A DNA stretch of 64,000 bases from Aurantiacibacter sp. MUD11 (GCF_026967575.1 NZ_CP114054.1:248001-312000), one strand, 5' to 3'. Shown: positions 16,880 to 25,768, counted from the first letter of the stretch. The notes: generated from the sequence alone by a model not told the origin. Made by a program: numbers and translations.

Positions 16880-18257
16880 AGGCTTCGCGGAACCTCTTCA
16901 CCACGCGCAGCGCGATCACGTTGAGCGCCAGCGTCACCAGGAACAGCACGAAGCCGAGGGCGAAAGCAGCCAGCGTGGCGGGATGGTCGAAACTGCCTTC
17001 GCCGGTCAGCAGGGCAACGATCTGCACGGTCACCGTGGTCATCGCTTCCAGCGGGTTGGCGGACAGGTTGGCGGCAAAGCTGGCGGCCATCACCACGATC
17101 ATGGTTTCACCGATGGCGCGGCTGATGGCGAGCATGATGCCGGCGACGATGCCGGGCAGGGCGGCGGGCACCAGCACCTTCTTGATCGTCTCGTTCTGCG
17201 TCGCGCCCATGGCGAGCGAGCCGTCCTTCATTGCCTGCGGCACGGCGCCGATCGAATCGTCGGCCATGGAGGAGACGAAGGGAATGATCATCACGCCCAT
17301 GACGAGGCCCGCGGCCAGCGCGCTTTCGCTCGACGGGTTGGAGATTCCCACCGACATGGCGATGTCGCGAATGGCCGGGGCAATGGTGAGCGCGGCGAAA
17401 TAGCCGTAGACCACCGTCGGCACACCGGCGAGGATCTCCAGCGCGGGCTTCAGCCAGGTGCGCACCTTGGGCGCGGCATACTGGTTCAGGTAGATCGCGC
17501 TCATCATCCCCAGCGGGATGGCAACGATCATGGCGATGATCGCACCGATGAACAGCGTGCCCCAGAACAGCGGAATCGCGCCGTAGCGAGTCGGATCCGG
17601 GTTCTCGGCACTGCTCATCGGGTTGGGCGACCAGTTCGTGCCGAACAGGAAGTCGAGCGGCGAGATCATGCCGAAGAAGCGAATCGTCTCGAACACGAGG
17701 CTGGCGACGATGCCCAGCGTGGTGAGGATGGCGACCAGCGATGCCAGCAGCAGCGTGCCGAGCACTACCTTTTCCACCCGGTTGCGGGCGCGGAAATCGG
17801 GCTTCAGCCGCAGGAACGCGAAGGCGGCACCGACACCCGCGATCAGCAGCGTCACCACGACGCCGATGATGGTGTATCTGGTGATTGCCTGCTCGAACGG
17901 TTCGACCAGTCCGGCGGCATCGGGAATGAAAACGGCCTGTGCCGTGCCACGGGCGACGGCTTCGGCTTCCTGGATGATGTTCTCGCGCTGCAGGCCGAAG
18001 GGCGGCAGGTCTGCTGCGGCAGGATGCGCGAGGACGGTCTGCATCACCAGCGCATCGGAAATCGGGCCCCAGATCAGGGCGAACAGCATTGCCGGGCCGG
18101 CGATCCACAGGGCAGCGTACCAGCCGTGGTAATTTGGCAGGGAGGCAATGCGGTTGTCGCTGGCCGCGCGCCGGAACATGGCGGCGCGCGACCGAGCGAC
18201 CAGCCAGCCGGCCAGCCCTAGTCCAAGGACTACAAGGAGCAAGGTACTGGCGGACAT
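16872..18257 (-). CDS. pstC: PstC, phosphate ABC transporter permease
   Basis: A 461-residue inner-membrane permease partner of PstA. It starts with an N-terminal membrane segment, then a second one near 45-65, a periplasmic stretch, and the core permease domain in the C-terminal 270 residues with SSMADDSIGAVPQAMKDGSLAMGAT as the EAA-type coupling loop. Longer than enteric PstC, as is usual in this class. Seventeen bases separate it from pstS upstream. Confidence 0.93.
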   Translation of the reverse strand: MSASTLLLVVLGLGLAGWLVARSRAAMFRRAASDNRIASLPNYHGWYAALWIAGPAMLFALIWGPISDALVMQTVLAHPAAADLPPFGLQRENIIQEAEAVARGTAQAVFIPDAAGLVEPFEQAITRYTIIGVVVTLLIAGVGAAFAFLRLKPDFRARNRVEKVVLGTLLLASLVAILTTLGIVASLVFETIRFFGMISPLDFLFGTNWSPNPMSSAENPDPTRYGAIPLFWGTLFIGAIIAMIVAIPLGMMSAIYLNQYAAPKVRTWLKPALEILAGVPTVVYGYFAALTIAPAIRDIAMSVGISNPSSESALAAGLVMGVMIIPFVSSMADDSIGAVPQAMKDGSLAMGATQNETIKKVLVPAALPGIVAGIMLAISRAIGETMIVVMAASFAANLSANPLEAMTTVTVQIVALLTGEGSFDHPATLAAFALGFVLFLVTLALNVIALRVVKRFREAYE

Positions 18258-18274
18258 GGCGGGTTGGATTGCTC

Positions 18275-19315
18275 CTATTCGAAGTCAGCAGCGGTCAGCG
18301 GCGTGAACTCGCTCGCCGCCGTGTTGCTCCGCGCCATAACGTCTTCCGGATTGGGCACAAGCCCCACCGCGGCAAGCGGACCACCTGCTCCCCAGCTGGA
18401 TGCCCACTCGGCGACGAATTCGCGCAGGCCCGGAACGGCATCGACGTGCGCGTTCTTCACGTAGATGAACAGCGGGCGCGCGCCAATGTAGCTGAAGCTG
18501 GAAATGTTCTCGTAGGTCGGCTCGACACCGTTCACGGTCAGGCCGTGGACGCGGTCGGAGTTCGCATCGAGATAGGAGAATCCGAAGATGCCGATGGCGT
18601 CGGCGTTGCCTTCGATCTTCTGCACGATCAGGTTGTCCTGCTCGCCCTGCTCGACATAGGCACCGTCATTGCGCAGCTCGAGGCAGACGTCTTCGAAACG
18701 ATCCTCGTCCTGCTCTTCCAGTTCGGCCATGCCTTCACCGGCTTCGCAGCCGACCATCAGCACCAGTTCGTTCAGCGCGTCGCGCGTGCCCGAGGTGGAC
18801 GGCGGGCCGTAGACCAGGATCGGCTTGTTCGGCAGCGACGGGTCAAGGTCGCTCCAGTTCTCGGCCGTCTGCGCTTCGCCATAGGGGTTGGCGGCAATCG
18901 CGCGGTAGATAATTTCGGGCGTCAGGTTGAAGTCGATGCCACCCACGGCGCTGGCAAAGGCGATGCCGTCCATGCCGACCTGGATTTCGGTGACTTCAGC
19001 CACGCCATTGGCCTGGCAGGTTTCGAACTCGCTCGCCTTCATGCGGCGCGAGGCGTTGGCGATCGACGGCGTGTCGCCGCCGGCGCTGCTGCAGAACAGC
19101 TGCATGCCGCCGCCGGTGCCGGTCGATTCGATGATCGGGCTGGGCATGCCGGTGTTGCGGGCGAAGCTTTCGGCAACGCGGGTTGCGAACGGATAGACGG
19201 TGGACGAGCCGACGACGCTGATGGCGTCGGGCGTGTCGCCACCACCCGAACCGCCACAGGCGGAGAGCATGGTTACGCTGAGCGCGGCGGCGGTAATGCG
19301 GAAATTAAAGTTCAT
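18275..19315 (-). CDS. pstS: PstS, phosphate-binding lipoprotein
   Basis: A 346-residue periplasmic phosphate-binding protein. The signal peptide ends in a lipobox LSAC with Cys20 as the lipid-anchored residue, then a Gly-rich linker. The mature part starts with the PBP motif ISVVGSSTVYPFA, and ARPLFIYVKNAHVD near the end is typical of PstS-like proteins. The ATG at 19315 follows a GGGGAT ribosome site. A Pho box lies about 45 bases upstream (19361-19378), so this is the start of the pst transcription unit. Confidence 0.93.
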   Translation of the reverse strand: MNFNFRITAAALSVTMLSACGGSGGGDTPDAISVVGSSTVYPFATRVAESFARNTGMPSPIIESTGTGGGMQLFCSSAGGDTPSIANASRRMKASEFETCQANGVAEVTEIQVGMDGIAFASAVGGIDFNLTPEIIYRAIAANPYGEAQTAENWSDLDPSLPNKPILVYGPPSTSGTRDALNELVLMVGCEAGEGMAELEEQDEDRFEDVCLELRNDGAYVEQGEQDNLIVQKIEGNADAIGIFGFSYLDANSDRVHGLTVNGVEPTYENISSFSYIGARPLFIYVKNAHVDAVPGLREFVAEWASSWGAGGPLAAVGLVPNPEDVMARSNTAASEFTPLTAADFE

Positions 19316-19360
19316 GATGATCCCCATTCGGTTTGGATGCCAGATCGCTAGGTAAAGAGT

Positions 19361-19378
19361 ATGACGGCTTTGCGACAG
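19361..19378 (-). promoter_or_regulatory. Pho box of the pst operon
   Basis: On the minus strand CTGTCGC-AAAG-CCGTCAT gives two 7-mers separated by 4 bp, the direct-repeat format bound by PhoB. It ends about 45 bases before the pstS ATG, the right place to replace a -35 element. A -10 is not clear (TACCTA is the best nearby). Confidence 0.75.
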
Positions 19379-19440
19379 GCATGGGTCCACCAGGTGTCTC
19401 CATGCCATATTCGCGCCGCGCTGTCGTCAGGTTACGGTCC

Positions 19441-20820
19441 TCAGAAGTCGATTTGTGCACGAACGCCGATCACGTCGACGGCGTAGTCCACCAGGCCGCC
19501 GGCTGCCGCGTGAACGGCATCGTCGTATTCGAGGCGGGCATAGTTGACCAGGAAGCGGGTGTAGTCGGTCGGCACCCAGACGAGGCTGGCCATGTAACCG
19601 TTCTGCGTACCGCCGATGACCGTCTCGTCACTCAGGTCGAGATAATCGTAGCGGACGTTGAGCTGGAACGCGCCCATGCCGCCTTCGTCGACCGGATTGG
19701 CCGGACGGGTGCGGTTCCAGGTACCGCCACGATAACCACGGCTGTCGCCACCGGTCAGGAACACGCCCGCTTCGACATAGCCGCCGAAGAAGGTCGGGTC
19801 GTTCATCGTGCCGATCATGTCGGTGCTCTGCCAGAAGCCTTCGGCCACGGCGTGGAACGGACCGCTGATGAAGGCGGCTTCGACACCGGCGCCGAATTCG
19901 CTGGAGGCGGCCATGTTGCCGGTGTTGATGAAGCGTTCACTGGTGAAGTGCACCAGCGGGCGCTGGCGATAGCGGACCGTGTCGCCCTGCGGCACGTCGG
20001 TGTAGTGGACCGAGGCACCCAGGTGCAGCTGGTTGTCGCCGATTTCCGGCATGAAGACCACGCGGCCGTCGGCGCTCATCGCCTTGCCCGGCAGGTCGCC
20101 GATATTGTCGGAGAACAGGCCGCCCTGGATCAGCACGGTGTCAGTCGGCTCCAGCTCGACCGAGACGCCAAGGCGACGTTCGAAGCCAAAGGCATCGGTG
20201 AAGGCAGCGCGCTCGATGAAGGAGGACCAGCGGCTGCTGGTCAGCTCTTCCAGCGACTGGAAGTTGTTGTGCTGGCCAACGTTCACCGTGACCGGGCCGT
20301 CTTCGTAGGACAGGATGGCGTCCGTAACGGTCACCGCATTGCCTTCGAAATCGATTTCGAACTTGTAGCCGAAGCCGCCGGGAATATCGCCTTCGACGCC
20401 TAGGCGGGCGCGGCGGATCTCGCTGTTGAAGCCGTCTTCGCGGCCTGTCGAATCGGGCGCGCTGAAGGTGCCGGCATCGAGGTTGAGGCGACCGCGCGGC
20501 TTGAACGACCAGCCACCTTCGCCTTCGATTTCAGGGGCGCCGGCCCAGCTGATCTCGACCGGGGAACCAGAGGTTACGGTCGGGGCCGGGGCGGGCGGGG
20601 GCACGGCGGCTTCGACCGCGGCGGCCACCTGCGTGGCGACTTCGGCTTCCTGCTGTGCCTGCTCGGCTTCGAGCTCCTGCACGCGGGCGTTGAGGCGGGC
20701 GATCTCGGCGCGCATGGCGGCGAGCTCTTCCATGACCTCGGTCATGTTTTCCTGCGCCGACGCGGCGGCGGGGGTGAGGGCGCTGGCTGCGAGGAGCGAG
20801 GCGGCGAAGAGTTTTTTCAT
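19441..20820 (-). CDS. OprO/OprP-type phosphate-selective porin
   Basis: A 459-residue outer-membrane porin. A cleavable signal peptide (to about AASAQ) is followed by a coiled-coil segment VMEELAAMRAEIARLNARVQEL, as in periplasmic trimerising stalks, then a Pro/Ala linker. The beta-barrel runs from WSFKPRGRLNLDAG to the terminal aromatic VRAQIDF. Family members form anion channels for phosphate or polyphosphate. Its position between phoR and pstS and the multi-unit Pho box in front of it strongly support a role in phosphate uptake. Confidence 0.87.
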   Translation of the reverse strand: MKKLFAASLLAASALTPAAASAQENMTEVMEELAAMRAEIARLNARVQELEAEQAQQEAEVATQVAAAVEAAVPPPAPAPTVTSGSPVEISWAGAPEIEGEGGWSFKPRGRLNLDAGTFSAPDSTGREDGFNSEIRRARLGVEGDIPGGFGYKFEIDFEGNAVTVTDAILSYEDGPVTVNVGQHNNFQSLEELTSSRWSSFIERAAFTDAFGFERRLGVSVELEPTDTVLIQGGLFSDNIGDLPGKAMSADGRVVFMPEIGDNQLHLGASVHYTDVPQGDTVRYRQRPLVHFTSERFINTGNMAASSEFGAGVEAAFISGPFHAVAEGFWQSTDMIGTMNDPTFFGGYVEAGVFLTGGDSRGYRGGTWNRTRPANPVDEGGMGAFQLNVRYDYLDLSDETVIGGTQNGYMASLVWVPTDYTRFLVNYARLEYDDAVHAAAGGLVDYAVDVIGVRAQIDF

Positions 20821-20829
20821 GACAATTCT

Positions 20830-20880
20830 GTTTCACTTCTGTGACTGGAATGTGCGCCCGCTATGACTGCAATATGACGC
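20830..20880 (-). promoter_or_regulatory. Multi-unit Pho box of the porin gene
   Basis: Reading the minus strand, 7-mers recur every 11 bp: GCGTCAT (20880-20874), CAGTCAT (20869-20863), degenerate GGCGCAC (20858-20852), CAGTCAC (20847-20841) and GTGAAAC (20836-20830). The first pair is the best match to the PhoB repeat. The array ends 10 bases from the ATG, so distal units probably drive transcription and proximal ones may overlap the -10. Confidence 0.75.
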
Positions 20881-20937
20881 TATTGTTACAGTCTGCGCGC
20901 GGCAGCCGTTTTTCGGGTCACAACCTGTGGAGAACTG

Positions 20938-22122
20938 TCAGTCTGCGGGCATCAGCGGCAGGCGTACGGTCACCGTGGTGCCTTCGCCCTGCTTGCTGGC
21001 AATGTCGAGTCGGCCGCGGTGGCGCTCGACGATGTGCTTGACGATGGCGAGGCCCAGGCCGGTGCCGCCTGCCGCCCGGCTGCGCCCCGGATCGGTACGA
21101 TAGAAGCGGCGGGTCAGGTGCGGCAGGTGCTCTGGCGCAATGCCTTCGCCGTGATCGCGGACGGTCAGGACAACCATGTCACGCGCGCCACGGCGCAGGC
21201 CGACCTCGACAGACTGATCCTGCCCGCCATACTTCAGCGCATTGTCGACGAGGTTGCGGACCAGTTGCTCCAGCTGGTTGCGGTCACCGCGAATCTCCAG
21301 TTTGCCATCCTCGATGTCGAGCATGAGGCGCTGCTCCCGCTCCAGGCCGGCGCCATCGCGGGCGGACTGGCGGACGAGCGGGGCAAGGTCGAGCGGTTCG
21401 CGCGGCTGGTCGTGTTTCTCGGCCTCGACCCGGCTCAGCGACATCAGGTCTTCCACCAGCGATTGCAGGCGCCGCGCCTCGCGCAGCACCGTGCCGTAGA
21501 ACTTGGCGGCGCGCTTGGGGTCGATGTTCTCGCCTTCGTCCTCCAGCGTTTCCATGTAGCCGATGATTGAGGCGAGCGGCGTGCGCAGTTCGTGGCTGGC
21601 ATTGGCGACGAAATCGGTGTGGGCGCGGCTGACGTCGGCTTCGGAGGTGCGGTTGATCAGTTCCACCAGCGCATAGCGGTCGTCGATCGGCTGGCGGGTC
21701 ATCTGCCAGTTGCTGCGCGGGCCGGTGAGGCCCTGCACGGTCACGCTGCCGCCTTCCTTGCGGGACAGCAGGTCCACCGCCGCGGGATGGCGCAAGGCGA
21801 CGCGGGCGTCCTGTCCGGTGACATGGGCGCCGATCGCTTCTCGCGCCGCCTTGTTGGCGACGATGATGCGGTTCCCGTCGATCATCAGCATCGGCAGGCC
21901 CGAGTGTTCGATCAGGTCGCGCATCCCGGAGCGGGTGAGCTGGACGCCTTCGACAACCTCCTTCTTCGGCGGCGGGGGCAGGGGGACGACCAGCCAGAAG
22001 GACAGGATCCACACGCCGACCATCGCGAAGATGGAGGCGATTCCGAGGTCGGACACGGCCACGATGATGCCGGACACGACAGCCAGCACGATGCCGGCAA
22101 AGGGGATACGACGGCCCTCCAT
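20938..22122 (-). CDS. phoR: PhoR, phosphate-regulon sensor histidine kinase
   Basis: A 394-residue kinase with two N-terminal membrane helices (about 8-46, almost no periplasmic loop), a PAS-like domain (65-160) and the transmitter. The phospho-accepting His177 lies in ANASHELRTPLAS; N-, G1- and G2-box elements follow (NLVDNALKYGG, VRDHGEGI, GGTGLGLAIVKHI). It senses Pst/PhoU state and phosphorylates PhoB. It is separated from phoB by the porin and pst genes, unlike the usual phoBR pairing, and is probably transcribed from its own promoter. Confidence 0.93.
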   Translation of the reverse strand: MEGRRIPFAGIVLAVVSGIIVAVSDLGIASIFAMVGVWILSFWLVVPLPPPPKKEVVEGVQLTRSGMRDLIEHSGLPMLMIDGNRIIVANKAAREAIGAHVTGQDARVALRHPAAVDLLSRKEGGSVTVQGLTGPRSNWQMTRQPIDDRYALVELINRTSEADVSRAHTDFVANASHELRTPLASIIGYMETLEDEGENIDPKRAAKFYGTVLREARRLQSLVEDLMSLSRVEAEKHDQPREPLDLAPLVRQSARDGAGLEREQRLMLDIEDGKLEIRGDRNQLEQLVRNLVDNALKYGGQDQSVEVGLRRGARDMVVLTVRDHGEGIAPEHLPHLTRRFYRTDPGRSRAAGGTGLGLAIVKHIVERHRGRLDIASKQGEGTTVTVRLPLMPAD

Positions 22123-22136
22123 GGGAGTGCCTCATG

Positions 22137-22154
22137 CGATAGAATTGTGACGGT
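22137..22154 (-). promoter_or_regulatory. Marginal Pho-box-like repeat before phoR
   Basis: On the minus strand CCGTCAC-AATT-CTATCGC has the 7-4-7 format but the second unit matches the Pho repeat at only about four of seven positions. It ends 14 bases before the phoR ATG. Listed as a weak candidate for autoregulation. Confidence 0.25.
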
Positions 22155-22219
22155 TTCCACCACGAATGCGCAAACTTCCCCGCATGGCTGCGGAGCAGTG
22201 TTCGACAGGGTTGCGGGAA

Positions 22220-22294
22220 TGGTGACCCCTACGGGACTCGAACCCGTGTTTCAGCCGTGAGAGGGCCGCGTCCTGACCGCTAGACGAAGGGGCC
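22220..22294 (-). tRNA. tRNA-Glu (anticodon CTC)
   Basis: A 75-nt cloverleaf on the minus strand with acceptor arm GGCCCCT/GGGGTCA, a T-arm containing GGGTTCGAGTCCC, and anticodon loop CTCTCAC giving CUC, which reads GAG. CCA is encoded at the 3' end (TGG at 22220-22222 on the plus strand). It is nearly identical to the tRNA-Glu(TTC) 33 bases away. Confidence 0.96.
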
Positions 22295-22327
22295 GTGCCG
22301 ATAATGGTGGGAAGGCAATGCCATCGC

Positions 22328-22402
22328 TGGTGACCCCTACGGGACTCGAACCCGTGTTTCAGCCGTGAAAGGGCCGCGTCCTAACCGCTAGACGAAGGGG
22401 CC
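22328..22402 (-). tRNA. tRNA-Glu (anticodon TTC)
   Basis: A 75-nt cloverleaf on the minus strand with the same acceptor and T-arm as its neighbour. The anticodon loop CTTTCAC gives UUC, which reads GAA. CCA is encoded. It differs from the CTC copy only in the anticodon and one D-loop base. The pair looks like a local duplication and is probably co-transcribed. Confidence 0.96.
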
Positions 22403-22483
22403 ATCCTGCGATGGAGCGGCGCACTTAGGGGTGTCCGCCGAAACGGTCAAGTGCCCTTTTGGCAATTTCTTCGAACAAGCCCG

Positions 22484-24265
22484 TCAGTCCGCCCAGGCAG
22501 CGTCTTCCAGATGCAATTCCGCCGCAGGGCGCGCGCCCCAATCGTCGATCTTTGCGCGGCCTGCCAGCCACAGTCGGCGGCCCTTGGAACCATGCAGAAT
22601 CGATTGCCCCATCTCGCTGGAAGCGGCGCGGAAGGCGATGGCCTTCAGGCTGCGGCCATCCTGCCCGGCGGCGATCACGCGCAGGTGGTCGTTACCGACG
22701 ATATCCGCCTTGATGACATGCACCGGGCCGACCGCGATGCGCGGCCCCGGCCAGCCGACGCCGTAGGGCCCGGCGTTCTCCAGCGTCTCGACAAGGTCGG
22801 GCGTCAGTCCGCCGGGGGCCACCGACAGGTCGAGCAACATGGTCTGTTCGGCGCTGGCCTTCGCCACGGCAGCCGCCAACCTTTCGTCCAGCCAGTCGCT
22901 CAAGGCGTCGAGCTTGTCCGCTTCCACCGTCAGGCCAGCGGCCATGGCGTGGCCGCCGCCAGCCACCAGCAGGCCCGCCTCTCGCGCGCCGATGATCGCG
23001 GCGCCAAGATCGACACCCGCAATTGAGCGGCCCGAGCCCTTGCCCTGTCCCGCTTCCGCGTCCACCGCGATCACCAGGCTGGGCTTGCCGGTCTTTTCCT
23101 TGATTCGCCCGGCCACGATGCCGATGACGCCAGGGTGCCAGCCACTGCCCGCCAGGCAAACCACGGCGCGATTGTGCTGGGCAGCGAGCTGCGCTTCGGC
23201 TTCTTCCTGCACAGCGGCCTCGATGGCGCGGCGTTCCTCGTTGAGCGTGGAAAGCTGTTCGGCAATGGCGCGCGCCTCGTCCGGATCCTCGGTCGTCAGC
23301 AGGCGCACGCCCAGCGTCGCTTCGCCCACGCGGCCACCGGCATTGATTCGCGGGCCGAGCGCGAAACCGCAGTCGCTGCATTTCGGCGCTGCCTTCAGAC
23401 GGCTGGCGTCGATCAGCGCCGCCATGCCGGTGTTTGCACGTTTGCCCATCACCTTGAGGCCTTGCGCCACGAAGGCGCGGTTCAGCCCGCGGATCGCCGC
23501 GACATCGGCAACGGTCCCCAGCGCGACCAGGTCGAGCAAGGAGAACAGGTCCGGCTCAGCCCGCTCGGCGAAGTAGCCGCGCTCGCGCAGGGTGCGGACC
23601 ACTGCAATGGCCAGCAGGAAGGCGACCCCGACCGCAGCCAGATGCCCGTGCGCGGCCGCCAGGTCATTCTCGTCGAGCCGATTCGGGTTCACCAGGGCAT
23701 AGCTGCGCGGCAGGTCCGGGGCGCACTTGTGGTGATCGACCACGATGACGTCGATGCCTGCGTCATGCGCCATGCCCAGCGCCTCATGCGCCATGGCGCC
23801 GCAATCGACGGTAACGATCAGGCTGGAGCCTTCCTCGCCGATCTTCAGCAGGGCTTCGCCGCTGGGGCCGTAGCCTTCGAGCAGGCGATCCGGGATGTAG
23901 TGCCGGGCATCGTGGCCCAGCATCCGCAGCAGCCGGATCAGCAGGGCCGAACTGGTGGCGCCATCGACATCGTAGTCGCCGTAGATCGTGATCGTCTCGC
24001 GGGCGAGGACGGCTTCGGCGAGCCGCTCGGCAGCCCGATCCATGTCGTTGAACTGCGACGGGTCCGGCAGGAATTCCCGCAAGGAGGGATTGCGGTGGCG
24101 ATCGAGATCGTCGCGCTCCACGCCACGAGAGAGCAGGAGCTGCGTGGTGATGTCGTCACCCAGCCCATGCGCCTCGCCTTCGATCTGCATGTTGCCACCG
24201 CGCCAAAGCCACGCCTTGCCGGTTAGTGATCTTTCTACACCAAGAACTGTAGGTCTTGTGGCCAT
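22484..24265 (-). CDS. recJ: RecJ, single-strand-specific 5'-3' exonuclease
   Basis: A 593-residue DHH-superfamily nuclease that degrades single-stranded DNA from the 5' end in RecFOR recombination and mismatch repair. Catalytic motifs are visible: GDYDVDGA at 96-103, VDCG near 153-156 and DHH at 177-179. The DHHA1 part has GGGHAMAAGLTV and the C-terminal OB-like domain GPYGVGWPGPRIAV. Length is normal. It is a single gene downstream of which lie the two tRNA-Glu genes on the same strand. No LexA box is seen upstream. Confidence 0.94.
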   Translation of the reverse strand: MATRPTVLGVERSLTGKAWLWRGGNMQIEGEAHGLGDDITTQLLLSRGVERDDLDRHRNPSLREFLPDPSQFNDMDRAAERLAEAVLARETITIYGDYDVDGATSSALLIRLLRMLGHDARHYIPDRLLEGYGPSGEALLKIGEEGSSLIVTVDCGAMAHEALGMAHDAGIDVIVVDHHKCAPDLPRSYALVNPNRLDENDLAAAHGHLAAVGVAFLLAIAVVRTLRERGYFAERAEPDLFSLLDLVALGTVADVAAIRGLNRAFVAQGLKVMGKRANTGMAALIDASRLKAAPKCSDCGFALGPRINAGGRVGEATLGVRLLTTEDPDEARAIAEQLSTLNEERRAIEAAVQEEAEAQLAAQHNRAVVCLAGSGWHPGVIGIVAGRIKEKTGKPSLVIAVDAEAGQGKGSGRSIAGVDLGAAIIGAREAGLLVAGGGHAMAAGLTVEADKLDALSDWLDERLAAAVAKASAEQTMLLDLSVAPGGLTPDLVETLENAGPYGVGWPGPRIAVGPVHVIKADIVGNDHLRVIAAGQDGRSLKAIAFRAASSEMGQSILHGSKGRRLWLAGRAKIDDWGARPAAELHLEDAAWAD

Positions 24266-24404
24266 GAATTGCCTCTAGCGGTGTTGTCGTTGGCTTCCAA
24301 CTGGTTGCCCACTAATCTCGACAGCCGCGGCGTGCGTTCTTGCGCCGTAGTGCTTTAAACAGTTTGGCTGAATACGGCGTGCAAGGACTCGACCTTGCGG
24401 GGGT

Positions 24405-25217
24405 TTGTCGTCACAAATCCGGTGTTGGACAAAAAGGGACCAGCTGATCGCAAGCGCGCAACGCCTTGAACACAATGGCAATGTTTCGGCAGTCTCACTG
24501 CTGTTTGCGCCGGGAAAGCGACCGCGGGCGGCCGACGTGCGTGCGCTTGCCCAAGACGACACCAGGTTCTCCATCAGCCTCGATACGTCCGAGGATGACG
24601 GAGAGGAAAGCGGCTGGCTGGAGCTGCTGGCAAACGGCATGACCTTCGATCTCGTGGGGCTGGCGCCGCAGCCCGCGATAGAGGTGCCGGAGACGGTCCA
24701 TTCCTTCGGCATCGGGCCCGATCGGGACATCACCCAGTACCAGGCGCTGACCATTACTCCGGGGCCCCACCTGGCCGCGGGCGGGGCGATGTTCCCGGTG
24801 GTTCGCACCCTGGCGACCATCGCCGCCTATCTCAGCGAACTGGACGGGGTGGAGGCGATAGCCTGGCACCCGGCACGCGCGCTGAGCGATGCCGACTATT
24901 TCCGCCGCAGCGTGCTGCGCTGGATCGAGGGCGGGGCCTTTCCGGGCCTGGGGCTGGCCGCACTGGTGCCGACCAGCGATGGCGGGTTGCAGAGCGAGGG
25001 GCTCAGCCTGTTCACCGGGCAGGAGCTGCGGCTGTCGCCCGATGTCGCCAACGACCGGGCTGAAGGTTCGAAGATCGCCCTGCGCCTGCTCAACTGGCTT
25101 GTCGAACATGGTCGAATCACCGAAAGTTACGGTTTTACAGGACCTTCCGGAGAGACATTAAGGCTTGAACCCGTAGAGAACCTCGGCATTGTCGAGGTGT
25201 GGAGAGGGTCGCACTAG
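24405..25217 (+). CDS. Uncharacterised protein, resembles DUF4261
   Basis: A cytosolic protein of up to 270 residues without signal peptide. The second half, with TLATIAAYLSELDGVEAIAWHPARALSDADYF and GLAALVPTSDGG..TEGL-like and FTGQELRLSP elements, resembles DUF4261, whose function is unknown. No ATG start exists; TTG at 24405 is the best choice and is preceded by a small hairpin (GCAAGG/CCTTGC, 24381-24398) and a G-run. A CTG at 24444 after AAAAGGGA is an alternative. It overlaps the next gene by 19 bases, which suggests a two-gene operon with the AHH nuclease gene. Confidence 0.55.
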   Translation: MSSQIRCWTKRDQLIASAQRLEHNGNVSAVSLLFAPGKRPRAADVRALAQDDTRFSISLDTSEDDGEESGWLELLANGMTFDLVGLAPQPAIEVPETVHSFGIGPDRDITQYQALTITPGPHLAAGGAMFPVVRTLATIAAYLSELDGVEAIAWHPARALSDADYFRRSVLRWIEGGAFPGLGLAALVPTSDGGLQSEGLSLFTGQELRLSPDVANDRAEGSKIALRLLNWLVEHGRITESYGFTGPSGETLRLEPVENLGIVEVWRGSH

Positions 25218-25768
25218 TCCACGCCAAGGATGGGGACTTTAGACGGCGCCGGATCGGCGACCGTCGCAAGCTGCCGTTCAGGGCGGTCAATCAGCCGGGT
25301 AAGCCTGGCCACCAGCCGGATATGCAACGCCATCACCTGGTACCTTGCCAGCTGGTCGAAAGCAGCGGGCTTTGCGGGATGATGCAGCAGCTTGGGCGGG
25401 ATCGCATCGGGTTCGACGATTTTCGTCGCAACGGCCTGCTATTGCCCGCGACGACTTCCGCGGCCTTGCGCGTCGGCCTGCCGCTGCATCGGGGGCCACA
25501 CGCCGGTTACAACGCGATGGTCGCGGAACGGGTGGGGCAGATCGAGGCGGTCTGGTCCCGCGAGGTGCTGCGCAAGCCGCATGAGGCGACATGTGCGGCC
25601 ATCATGCGGCTGGACCTGCTGCAGGCCGGCTTGCGTCGGCGGCTGCTTTCATCCGGCCCGAAGAAGCTGCGTCTCAACAGCAAGGATCCCTTCCGGTCCG
25701 GCCAGGACTTTACCGAGCTCGATGCCATGGCCGACCAGCTTTGGGCGGGTACGGCGATGGGGACCTAG
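25199..25768 (+). CDS. AHH-domain (HNH/Endo VII fold) nuclease
   Basis: A protein of about 189 residues with an AHH nuclease motif: QRHHLVP near residue 43 (the paired histidines), FDDFRRNGLLLP, then LHRGPHAGYNAMVAERVGQIE. These match the fold and spacing of AHH domains, which belong to the HNH/Endonuclease VII superfamily and often serve as toxin tips; here the protein stands alone with no delivery domain or immunity gene. The GTG at 25199 keeps the upstream FRAVNQPGKPGHQP segment; the first ATG (25322) would begin right at the motif. Its stop overlaps that of the convergent HPt gene. Confidence 0.65.
   Translation: MERVALVHAKDGDFRRRRIGDRRKLPFRAVNQPGKPGHQPDMQRHHLVPCQLVESSGLCGMMQQLGRDRIGFDDFRRNGLLLPATTSAALRVGLPLHRGPHAGYNAMVAERVGQIEAVWSREVLRKPHEATCAAIMRLDLLQAGLRRRLLSSGPKKLRLNSKDPFRSGQDFTELDAMADQLWAGTAMGT

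Noticed and set aside
22200..22420. tRNA-Glu pair as an integration site for a mobile island
   Set aside because: No integrase, direct att repeats or composition change is seen on either side; the adjacent genes are housekeeping (phoR, recJ).
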